From: Nyssa sinensis
Taxonomy: Eukaryota; Streptophyta; Magnoliopsida; Cornales; Nyssaceae
Direction: 5' to 3'
Assembly (NCBI GenBank): GCA_008638375.1
Contig: CM018031.1
Span: 13,012,062 to 13,076,061, forward strand
Length of the DNA: 64,000 nucleotides
This document shows positions 24,351 to 36,700 of the stretch, in pieces. Position 1 is the stretch's first letter. Each line of letters opens with the position of its first letter. Below the pieces are notes generated by a model that was not told the origin of the DNA, searched no databases, and worked only from the letters and a program-made list of their open reading frames with translations. The translations under genes and the position numbers were made by a program.

Positions 24351-27300
24351 TTTAGAGCAAGTTGTTGCTGCGGAGAGAAGCTAGTTTGGCGGTGGCCGTC
24401 TTACTGAGAAGACCTTTTTGTAGGCAACTAACTTTACGACTTTTTCAACTGGAGAAGTTGTGGTGAGCCAATTGACCAAACTTCCCATACCTATACCTCC
24501 TTAAGTTGAAACAAGTCAGTTTATCAGTTGCATTGCATACGTAGTTGCGAGCGAGATATTTTTTGGTGTTCGGTATATTACATAACAATGTAACATTTTT
24601 TATATGTATTATGTCTCTCTCACTAAAATAAATAAAGCATATAACAAATGATAAAGTGTTGTATACATGAATATTTGATAATACTTATGTCCCACATTTT
24701 TTAGGAAGTAAGACTTTTCTTAATATATTAGTACACATCTTATTAGGCTTTGTAAGATTGTGTAAAGTAATGAGGTGATTTTTATACACATGAGACTATG
24801 AAAAGCTCAGTGAAATTCAGGCTATCCTATTCAGAAATCGATTAATTGGACTAGCCCTTGTGCAAGGGGTGCAATGCACATGTGCATGGCCAAGGTTCAA
24901 TTTTTCAATTGTCAAACTTACTTTATATATGTGATTGACCAATGTTTCAATTTTTTAATTGTCAAACTTACTTTATATACATTCGAGCATCAAATATGTG
25001 CCTTGCATTTGTCGTTCTCCGTCCAAATCACTGAAAGATCGCCCAAACCACCAAATTCAATAAATACAGCATGGTTGTACACCGTGTAACTCAAAAGAGA
25101 AAGAGTTACCCCCACACCCACACCACCCCAAAAAAATAAAAATAAAAGGAAAACAAAGGTGAGGTTGGTACATAGTTTATTCTATAATTTACAAATGAAA
25201 ATCCATTTTTTAAGTGTAAATATATGAGGAAAGATTGAAATGTCGGCTGCTTTTACAGAGTCAAAACACCAAGGAATCCTCTTCAGCAAAAGAGAGATGT
25301 TGCCGCACATGAGGTGGTCCAATCAATACATGTGTCATTTGCATAAAAATATACAAAAAATTTGTTTTTTTCAAATATACTTTTTTTCTCTCTCTCACTA
25401 TATATATATATATATATATAAAATGTCACATGTTTCAAATTTTTATATCAAAATTTACATCTCAAATAATATAACAACAAATTATTAGTAAAAAATTAAA
25501 TGATTATCTAAAATACCACTAATCATTTAATAGTATATCATTTGAGTTATAAATTTTGATACAAAAATTAGGACATTGAACATTATTTATTATATATATA
25601 TATACACATATATACAGACATACAGAGGTAGATGCAAGGGGACAAGTGGAGGCGATAGTCCTTCAAAAATTTTGATATTACAATTTTTACTCTTAATTTT
25701 ATTAGAATATTCTAACAAAATAAGACTTTCTTTTCCTAATTTTTTTTGATATGTTCATATAAATTTTCTTAAGTTTTAATAAATTCAAGTTGAGTCCTAA
25801 GTAAATTTTTTTGAATCTGTCGCTATGTATATATAAAAGACATTCATTGATTTGAACCATTAGTTTAGGATTATTGAATAACTTTTTTTTTTTTTTTTGA
25901 GATGCACACTGAACAGTTGAAAGGGAGAAATTATTCAATAAATCTGAACTATTGATCCAGACTTTAAACCAATCAATACAGAATCAACAAGCTAACGTCA
26001 AATATATTTTTTGTGCATTTGTCATGGATTTATAGACCCAAAACCCCATATCCACAATTTTTAAAACTATTGAATAATTTCTCGTTAAAAGGTATGTTTT
26101 TTTTTTGGTAATACAATATATCATGGGTCAGTTTACGCATATTTAGTGATAAATCTACAATAATTACATACTACAACCAACTAAACTGAAAATACTTCAA
26201 TAATACTTTGGACATCATCTTGTGTATCATTTTTGGACACCACCATTTGACATAAAATGTGTCTCATTTGTGATTCCATGATAGTAAAACCCATCTCATA
26301 TGAGAATGTGATGTACAAAGATATACTTGAAGGTGATATTCTCAAAATATTTACCCTACGAGTAAAAAGACATATTTGATCACATGATCACCTTTCTTTT
26401 AAGAAATAAATTATTATATAAGTCGTGTTAAAAAATATTTTTGAATGGAATTGGTGCAAAGATATGAAAATGTATCATTTTAGTAATATCGTATCATATG
26501 TAATTATGACTCATTATTTTAATAGAACATAATATATATGATTCAGAATGTCATTAAAAAAATACATTACTACGTGATGTTCCTGGCACATTAAAAATTA
26601 TCTCCCACGACAAGGTAGTTGTGGAATTGTTGTGTTGCCCCTAACTGGCCTGGGTTAAACATGGGTTTTCTTTACTCTGGTTTGTCAAATGGTAAGAAAA
26701 ACCCGATGATGTACAATGGCTGTCAATTTGCCAAATAAACAATATATATGATACAACTAGGATATGTTATTTTATTTGGATACTCAGCTCTGTTTCTTCA
26801 GTTAGCCTAAGATATTCACTATCTTCCACTCATGCATGAGCATTATGGATGATTAATTAAAACCAACTAACAAGATAACCCTCGTAATCATGGTGACAGT
26901 GAATGATTTATCAGCCCAAGGTGAAGGATTCAGGGATTGGCAGTTTGGCACCATGCCATCATCTTCCTCCGTAATATTCAAAATATGACTTCTTCCACCA
27001 GGTTGCATGCCCTTAGGAGATGTACCTGAGCTTTAATAGTTTAACGTATAAAACCCATAATACCTATCATAATAATAGTTTAACGTATTTACCCATCAGC
27101 TAAACAAACAAGTGTAACTACTTAATCAACCCAGCATCTCCCAAATAAAAAAATAAATGAAAGACTTGTTCATCAATCTTTGTTATTGACCAAGTTAAAA
27201 ACAACACATAAACAACCCCCTTACGTGCATTATGATTCAGTTCATCATGACTTTGATGCAAGGAATGTTTTATTCACAAATTAGGTGAAGTAGTAGGATG

Positions 27301-27692
27301 ATATTACATCGAAAAGCACAGCACAGTTAATTAAAGGCCAAAGGTAAGTCAACTCCTATTTAATAACTGGTCCAAGTAGAAACCCAATTCATTAATCAGT
27401 AATTGAATATTATTTATTGACTTCTATTCCTAAGGGTGAAAATGGAAAAACAAATTTAATTTGAATGTTTGGTTCCTGACCTGCTTTAATTTATCACATG
27501 TGGGTAGACATGTCAGCACAAATGGGTCTAAACATTTGGCTAAAATTCTTTAAAAATTAGGAATTCCCATCCCCTTCAAAAATTTTGGTATTTTGACAAG
27601 GTCTCTTCTTAAAATTTTACTCCCCAAACTATAATTTTTAGATTCGTCACTCGTATTAGAGATATGCTTTACTGGTTTGATAAGGTGGTAGA
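24351..27692. other. Intergenic DNA upstream of the intact receptor kinase
   Basis: It includes the putative promoter of the receptor kinase; a W-box core (ttgacc on the plus strand near 24473) lies about 120 bp upstream of the start codon. There is a (TA)n tract near 25398-25420. The stretch 26950-27330 resembles the copy-A-only segment at 1383-1660. No coding region was recognised. Confidence 0.55.
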
Positions 27693-30600
27693 CATGCCAG
27701 CTACTTGTTTCTTGTATGTAGTGTTTAGATTGACCCCGTGATCGAATGGGGTGGGTCACCATTGGGATACCATTTAATTTTTAAAAGTTTATTTGTTTAT
27801 TTATTTTATTAAATTAAATTAAATATAATTAACACATTTCAAACAACAAATTACATGTATTAAAATAAAAAAATACACATGTTAATAAAGAATTAGAATA
27901 GTATTGACCCTTTTACAACATATAATTATATCAAATTTGTTAGGACTTTCGATGTGAGACTAAAAAATATTATTGTAAATATAGATCATGTAGCACAAAA
28001 ACTCATTTATTATTTTATTTTATGTAATCGGAGTAGGCGGGGTAACCAACCTCAAATCTTAACGAGATTCAAACAATTTCTTTCAAAGTTGTCTCATTAA
28101 GAGTGGAGTATGACAATTTAACATTGAACTAGATTAAATTATCATCCTTACTTTACGTACGAGAGACGAGAATCCTCAGTGAAATGGAAAATGCCTATAT
28201 AACCTCCCTATTGTGTTATGCCTTTAGAGAAGTTATTCACTGGTGCCGTCATAATGATCCCAATAGTTAAATAATAGGCCACATGAGTGTTTACAATATA
28301 TGGTTATTGTTATTGTTATTATTACTGGTGTAATTATCCATCTAACTCTTGACATTAGAATTTCAAAGACTATCGAACAATTGCTCATGCCTGTATGCAT
28401 CTGCTGCAGATTTTGGTAGCTGCTTTTTTATTTTATTGTGACTAAAATTTCATCTCTAATTAGCTAGGGGTATCCCCCTAAGATGACCTATGAGATGTAG
28501 TTGAGCTCCATTTTATGTGTTCTGTAATCTATATGAATTTTACCTTACCATGCAAAAAATAATAATTCTCATGAATGGCACGTATTAAGAAAAACAAAAA
28601 GAGGAGAGAATTATTTTCCACCCAGGGAGGAAAGTAAAAGAATTTTTAAATTTTCTACCCTTCACTCTGCCAAACACACTTGATAATCACTACTGAAAAA
28701 CTTTATAATCATGTGTTCTATAGTTTGAGACGTAGAATAAGTGATGTCATATATATAGTTATAATAATATAAAACATACGTAATATTCCTGATGCTTGAA
28801 ATGGAAGGAGCCAAGTTTAAATTAGAGTGAAGGATAAGATCACAGCTAAAAAAAAAATTTTTTTTTGGATGACCAGATCATAAGTATTAATACATTATAA
28901 CATGAGTGGTTTAAACAAGACTATGAAAAGTCTAGTGCACGTAAGTTGATTCAAGATATTCTGTATTACCCAAACCAAAAAAAAAAGAGGATCAGATAGG
29001 GAGCAAATTAACAGCAAAAATGGCTGAAATCTTGGTCTATCATGTCTTTTACAAATTAACAGATTCGACGGTCATTATTACTGCATCCTCGTGAATGAAA
29101 ATAATTTTGATATTTTCCGGTTGTCTGCACAAACTTGATAGAATTATACATTTTTCAAAAGAAAATAATATTATTCTTATTTTCTGTCGACGTGCTGATG
29201 CATGTAATGTCTTGCTTAATATGTGTTAATTATAATTAATTTAATAAATAAAAATTAAATATTTAAATTAGTACTCCTATAAGAGCCCATTCCATTTCAT
29301 TGTTGTGTCTAAACAGGGGGCGGATATAGAAAAGGAATCCTTTGTCTAACTTACCTAGTTGTGAAACCACATTATCCGGTAGATCTATTTTAATCCAAAT
29401 TTTCAAACTAATGATGACTAAGTTGTTAGTTTTTAAGAATGTTAATTTTATGATTAGTTATAATTTTAAAATCAATGACTGCAATAGGTTGAGTCTGAAT
29501 GCTGAAATAATTGTAAACTTAATGTAATTATTAAGATTAAGCATCCAATTTTAACTTGATCTGGCCCTAATTGCATGAAGTTCATGTCCGAAATGATATA
29601 TATAAAGAAAACAAAATACGTTAAAAATAAAATGAAAGAGTTTCAATTCATAAAATTTGGGTAAAAATTTGTTAAAATCTATTATGTTGTGTTTGGCACC
29701 ATGAATTGGAATTGATTAGAATTCAAGGCAATTAGTTTAAATTTTAGACTAACTTGCCTTCAATTCTAGCCAATTCCATTTTAAAATTCCAAATTATAAG
29801 AGTACCAAATACAGGGTTAATGAAAAAAAAAATGTTCTAATTGAATCTCTAAAATCCATCCAATTCATTTGTAGACCTAATTTAATCATCAAGCTATTAC
29901 TTATCAATTTGGCTAAAATCCAAATCTAGTCTAATTAAGATCGATTATGAAACTAGATTACTTTGTCAGCTCAATAACTATATTTGGACCAAACTTGAGT
30001 TTTTGTGGATTTGATATGATTAAGGAGCTATTTTTAAAGGACCGAGGTCTTATTCGAGTGGTGTAAGTATAAATTTTTCACACAATTGACGTGAATTCGA
30101 TGCCTCTATCTCGTTAGTGCATAAAGAAAATGGACTATTTTTAGAAATCCCAAAACTGGCTTTACGTGATCCCTTTTTTCTTTCATATTTTGAATTTTGT
30201 CAGTGAGGTCGACCATCAAGGTGAATTGGAGTATGCTTATGAAGATGGCTAATTTTCCAAAATAAAAAAAAAATAGAAAAAAAAAAGAATATCCAACTAA
30301 GAAAAAAAATCCAAACAACTAGCAAACAGTGGAATTTCTTTGTCTAGCAAACAAAACAGAGAAATTTCTTTGTTAGCCAAAAAGAACCCAAACTATATGT
30401 ATATATGTCAACACTATCACCACACAAACATGCAATATTGCTACAATGGAACAAAAATACACACCAACTTTAAATCTAATCATCTAATCAGACTAATCTC
30501 TGTCTAGCATCAACCTTGCTATCAATGAAGAGGCTCATGTACTCTTCCCATCTACAGTTTCTTTTTATATGAAGAGTTGAGCAAGCTTCTGGAGTGCGTT

Positions 30601-33600
30601 GATGTGTGTTGTGATGATCTTTTGGCCCTCGAATATATCGTCTCTACTAGTTCTTTTAGCCTTGCATGCACCACATCGGTTTGTACGTAGCCATGGAGTA
30701 TCAGTTAATGAACTTGAACTAGTCGAGCACTTCAGATTGCTAGGGATATTCAAAATGTTCACAAACTCATCCCAAAGCCAAGCGATTGCCATTTGAATCA
30801 TAATTTGGTTCAGTCGAAATCCTAATTTGGTTCCATTGCACAACTCTTAATCGGATCCAAATACTACAATTTCATTCGTTGCAATCGAAATTCATTGCAA
30901 AAATTATTTTCATAGTTGGATAATCTGCAATCAAAATCCTAATTTGGTTCTTGTCGATGTGTGTTGCGGGATGCCATGGTTTACGGTTTGGAACATCTTC
31001 GATCAACAACCATGAGAGACGACAAAAAGACCTTGAGAGAGACAATCTTCATAAAGAGATTGACATATGACAGATAAATAAGGGTAATTTAGTCATAAAA
31101 AAAATATAAAATTGTCATATCAACACTATTGGATCTGGGTTCACAAAATTAAAAAACTTGAAAACTTTTGGCATTACAATATTTTTTCTTGATCCTTAAG
31201 ACATTTATTTTAAGAGACCTTCTAATAATTAATTCTTTTTTTATAGGTAATGTGCACACATTTATATCATAACGAAAACTTGAGTCTTTTTTTTTTTTTT
31301 TTTATAAAAGTAATGTAATATTACAATTCATATATTGGAACTAACTAAAGACTACACAATGCAGTTGCCTATCGAATATAGACCTCGGACAAACAATCCA
31401 GCCAAGCCTAGCTCAGCCTAATTCATGATTGGGTGAAAATAAATACTCACATTATCTTAATAAGATAATGAGAGGAATGTATAAATGACCAATTGGGCCA
31501 GCCCATTGGTTAATGGGAACTTGAGTCCTACACCTCTTATGTTTTTTTCTTAAGGCAGTACGATGGTAGTAATATTCAAAATGGGGGAAATTCAAAATCT
31601 GAGAATACAATAAAAGGAAATAGCTAATTTTCTCCACCAATTTTTTTCCCTTGTGTTAAGAGTTTCCGAGACTCTTTAGGCCTATGGGAAACCCAGCCCA
31701 ATGACCTTGTAGAAGTGGCAAGCTCAAGCCACTGTAATACCAGACCATCGCCCCCTGATGATACGCACCTTTGATGTAATTTGACGTTTTAACCTGGGAA
31801 AGTGCCAAGCTTATGCCAGCCCAGCCCAGCCCAGCCGAATGACCTTCCCTATGGGAAGTGCCAGTCATCGCCCACCACCGATGATCCGCACCTTTCAAGC
31901 AATTTGACATTTTAACCGAATTCGGCGAACCATACAATCAAAACTAACGGCCCTCGCTTGACATCATAACCTTTTCTCAACCGATCATACCAACAGAGCT
32001 TTGGATTTATATCAAACACTTTAACCAGACTCTTTTACTCTAGACTAGGACAAGCGAACCGACAACGAAGTGGTCTGAGGAGAAAAAAAATTGAAAGCGC
32101 AGTGCCGAATAGCGAACACCTCACATGGCGCTTAGCGTGCTCGACTTGCAGCGAATCACGAGGTGGAAGTGGAAGTGGAAGTGGAGGTGGAGGTGGAGTT
32201 GCCCTTTTCTTCTTTCTCCAAGCAAAAACAAAAAGCTTCCCCTGGTGGGCCCCTAATTAGCTGGACGATAAAGGCAAGCATTATATATCCTTTTCCCTTT
32301 CTTTCAAATCTTTTGGGACCTACATCATCTGTTTCTATCTGTCTTTTTACATCTTCCGCTATAATTTATTTATTCTTTAAAAATTTTTAAAGTTTGTATT
32401 TAATGTCAAAGGAATGACAATATGCTGAGTTTTGTTATCTTTCTCTCCCATCTGTAACGAAATTTTGAATCTTTCTTTTATACAGACTTTTGCAAAGCTT
32501 CAATTCAGTTCATAACTGCTTGAATCTTCAACAATCTTACGCAGAAGTTAGGTAAGATCTGGTCTCTTTGTTGGGTCTCGGTTTTCTTTCAAATTTGGTT
32601 GTCTTTTTGTTGCTCTTTGGCAAATCATAGACCAAGTGTTCTGTGTTCGACATGCATGTCATAATTACATAATCTCTTTTAGTTAGATATAACTTTTTGG
32701 CGATGTAATTTCATGAAGGTACCCACACTAGGGGTAAAAAAAAAGATACACAAAGGTAAAGTGCGCCTGCAATAATTATACATTAAAGTATGAATTTTAT
32801 ATTACAAACTGATGAATTTGGAGCTATGTATTGTTGAGATGAGATTAGTGCACAGGATGTGGATTGAATGAGTGTGTGTGTGTGTGTGCCATGTTCCTCT
32901 GGCTATGCTCTGGAACTACATGTTAGTTATAGGGCATCGGGCATTTTCTAGATAATCCGCATTCATTTTGGTATTTTTCATTCTTCTTGAAGTTTTTTCA
33001 TTTTGAATCATATTGCTTCTTCTTATTGGGTTTTGCACATGAAAATACTGTCTTAGCCTACCTCTTGTATCTTATCAATTAGCTATGAATGCATCAAATC
33101 TACTTCTTGCCTTTTGCCGTTGCCACTCATCCATCTAAACATATTGATTAGCTACTCATTCAACGGGCAATGTTGTAACATGAATAGATCATTTGGATAT
33201 CCACCAGAAAGGAAATCATCCCATTTTTGTTTTTTCGTAGATCTTGAAGGCCCAAGTCCATCTATCATAATGAAGTCATTACCAAACAAGAATTGAGTAA
33301 TTGTAAACAATAAGAATTTTTACTGAAAATGATGGAGAAAGGGAAAAGGAAAAATAATGTTTTTCTTAATATCTTGAAATTGATTCTCTGTATGTGTGCT
33401 TGCACGTATGTGGCTGTGCACTGTGCAAGTGTTTATTTTATGGAGTAGACTGATTTCAAATTCAATGAAGAAAATAATTAGATTTATGCAAAGTTTGTAA
33501 AACACATTGGATTGATTTCATTTCTTTGAAATGTCTTGGTGCCCTTTTATAGTGAAATATCCGCATCTCTGACATGGCATTTCCCCGATAAGTGATTATT

Positions 33601-33666
33601 TCCATATAGATGAGTACATATCAAAATTTTCTTCCTTATAATATATGACCGTCCTATTTATTGTAG
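27693..33666. repeat. Segmental duplication, copy B: native villin 5' region
   Basis: Second copy of the block at 1-6499, in the same orientation. Homology begins at or before this left edge, which cannot be placed because its partner starts at the window boundary. It ends 30 bp before the likely 3' splice site of the villin 5' UTR intron. Since a complete villin gene follows, this is taken as the original location. It lacks the segment found at 1096-1661 of copy A and has about 70 bp more near 31714-31785. It otherwise holds intergenic sequence, an old foldback element and the villin promoter. Confidence 0.93.
32199..32551 (+). promoter_or_regulatory. Villin promoter and first (non-coding) exon
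   Basis: A TATA-like motif (ttatatat, 32281-32288) precedes a pyrimidine-rich leader. The leader ends in a good 5' splice site, gttag|gtaag, with GT at 32552. A matching acceptor, ttgcag at 33691-33696, lies 64 bp upstream of the villin ATG. This gives a 5' UTR intron of about 1.15 kb, a common arrangement in plant actin-regulator genes. Transcription start and activity are inferred. Confidence 0.5.
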
Positions 33667-33719
33667 TAATAACAAATATTAATGCCGGTATTGCAGAATA
33701 TATTCCAAGTGACTTGGGA

Positions 33720-33746
33720 ATGTTTCCTGAAGGATCTGATGTATAG
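33720..33746 (+). other. Upstream open frame in the villin 5' UTR
   Basis: Eight codons (MFPEGSDV, then TAG) begin 41 bp before the villin ATG, within the predicted second leader exon. A second upstream ATG at 33739 opens a frame that overlaps the villin start out of phase. Both depend on the leader being spliced at 33696. They could lower villin translation. Confidence 0.4.
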
Positions 33747-33760
33747 GACTATAGGAGACA

Positions 33761-36700
33761 ATGTCTCTTTTTGGTAAAGATATTGATTCAGCATTCCAGG
33801 GTGCAGGAGCAAAGTCGTATCCTCATTGATTGTGTCATTATGATACTTCCGTATTATACATTTCATGTTGTGTCTTTGGCTAACTCTTTTATATCATGAT
33901 TTTGGTCTAGAATAGCTTACTATATAACTAGATTCTGATTGAGCTTGTCAACTCAAAGGAAGGCTCAACTACCTGAATGGGCCACTTCTTAACTGAATTT
34001 GTGAAGACACGCCTAGGTGTGACTCATTGTTTATTATGAGTTCCTTTACTGGGAATTTGGTGCAAAGAAAAAAAGAAGAAGAAGAAGTGCTCAGCACCAT
34101 CCCTTTCAACTTATGACCAGGAAGTTCCTCTCCTTGAAAGGTCTCCCATTTCTCTCCCTCTAAATACACCATATCACACAGAGAGGATCAACCCACCAAG
34201 CCTTCCTAACCTTCTTTCAAATGCAATCTCTAACACAACATCTAAACTAATCCCGCAATGACATCGGCCAATGAACCTTGAAAAATGACATAAGAAGTCT
34301 CACAACTCCCAAGCAACCTTACAATGCAACATTAAGTGATTGAACACTCTCACTTGTCTCTTTGCACATTCAGCACTAGTTAGTCAAAATCTTTTCCCTA
34401 CTTTTTTAATTTGTTAATGGTCAAAATGGCTTCCCAAACTACATCCCAAGCAAAAAAACCCACCTTCACAGTGGTTGTAATTGTCGAGAAGAGAGAATTT
34501 CCTTCTCTTGGCCTCCTTGCATCTCAACACATCCTTTGCATGGACTTCAATATTAGTGCCATAAATCAATTCCAAAAGAGACTGTGTAGGCACAGCCTCA
34601 TACAAAGTTTTCCAAAATCTAGGAGTTAGCATAGCTTCACTCTCTATCAAGCTCATATCCTACCATTGATACTCCTCTATTCACCACAATTCTATACAAA
34701 TATGAAGACTCCCTCTTGAACAATACATTTCCACACCAAATATCATCCCGAAATTGGATCCTCTAACCATTCCTCACTCAAAAAGATCTATGCTTAGAGA
34801 ACTCTTCTTTTTTTATTGGTTTATTGGTGATGGGGGGTACACAATGGGGTAGCCTTGTTGACGCAACATGAAACATGATAGGATGGATATGACCAACATC
34901 AATATCCACAACATGAAACAATCAACCTAACGGAAAATAATTAACCCAACAAGAGAACAAATTCTCTAAAAATATTATTAATATCAAAATTCAAATATAA
35001 AAGATGTCTCTAATGGAGATTTACAGCCCTTTATATAGGTATTAATATTAGAAGTCTTAATCCCACTAGAATAAAGAATCCCATCTAGAATAAAAATGAT
35101 AAAAATATAAACTTTATCTAAAATAATAAATTTATCATAGGCCCAAATTTGGGAACTAAAGAACTCTACAATAACTCTAAAACATATATGCATAATTTGT
35201 TAGGTTTATTTGTCCTACATCACTTGCCCTAACCATTAGCTCCCTAACTTGGATGAAGGTGGGGTTCAGTCCCAAATCTTTAGTATGACTGCCATAAGAA
35301 TTTACAAGTTAGGTTAGCTAGCACCTTCACTTAGAGAACTCTTCCCACCCATTCATACTGCCCCCTATAACCTCCTCTAAAGCCCAACTCTCCAAGCCTT
35401 CCCATACTTCCCCACTTCCCAAATTCTAAGTAACCCTTTGAGAGCCCCTAACCTCCTTCAAAGCCCAACTCTCTAAACCTTCCCATATTTTCCCACAATC
35501 ACCCTCCTCCCACAAACTGTCTCTATAACCATTTCCTTCACCAAGCTTTACTAATATCCCCGAACCTCTAAATGCCTAATCTCCCCGTTTTAAGTGGAGT
35601 TCATACCTCCAAAGAATGTTTAAATTCATCATCCTACCCGCTCTACAAAATCTCTCTTTGAAGTTCCTCAAGCCTTTTTACCATGGAGGCTGGAATTGTA
35701 AAAAAGGACATAAAGCAAGTTAGAAGTATGAGAGAGTACTTTTTATGAGTGATGACCTCTCCCTTTTCAAAATATATTCTCTTCCATACAACTTTAGCTT
35801 TGAAGGATGAATCTTGTGGAAAACCAAAATAGGAATCTGGAAGGACCCAACATCCCTAGTTAAATGCAAAATCCTCCGCATTAGATTCATCCCCAATGGA
35901 ATCAGTCCAAAACCCTGATATTGCCTCAAAGGACACAAGCACACTATTTAGACATCTAAGTTGCTCCATTATAGATTATAATAGTATCATCTGCAAAAAG
36001 TAAGCATAAATTTGAGGTGCTCTCCTCAATCTTCGACAACAAAATCCCCTCAATGAGCCCCCATCCATTGTTTGACTCAAAAGTAGACTCAAAGCCTCCA
36101 TCACTAGGATAAAAAGGAAAAGGGAACATGAATCCTTCTGTTTGAGACATCTGAAACTTGGGAAGAATCTCCAATTACTAGGAAAATCAACATATTGTAG
36201 AAATGCATTAACCAATCCAACTCCTCCATCTAGCCCCAAAACCCACCCTATCATGCATACACAGTGAGAAACCCCCATGAACATGATTATATTCCTTCTT
36301 ACAAACAACTGTTGGCTCATGCATACATATGCCTTCTTACATATGTAGTGAGAAACCCCAATGAACATGATTATATGCCTTCCTACAAACAAAAGTTGGC
36401 TCACCACATTTAGTTTTGGAGTTTGCACACTCATTAGCCACTAACACTGAGTCTAAAATTTGTCGCCCTCAGCTACAATATTTTGCAAATCCGAAACAAT
36501 AGTGCCAACAACCTTTCTAAATCTCAGTGGAAGGACCTTGGTCAACAACTTATACACACACCAATATAATAATTGTTCCACTCCCTTCCCCTACTTGGGA
36601 ATGAGAGCAAAATGAGCAATGAAAGATGTGCTGAAGCTCTTCTCAAATTCTCCTCACAGAATAGATACACCATCACCATAACTTCCTCACCAGACACATT

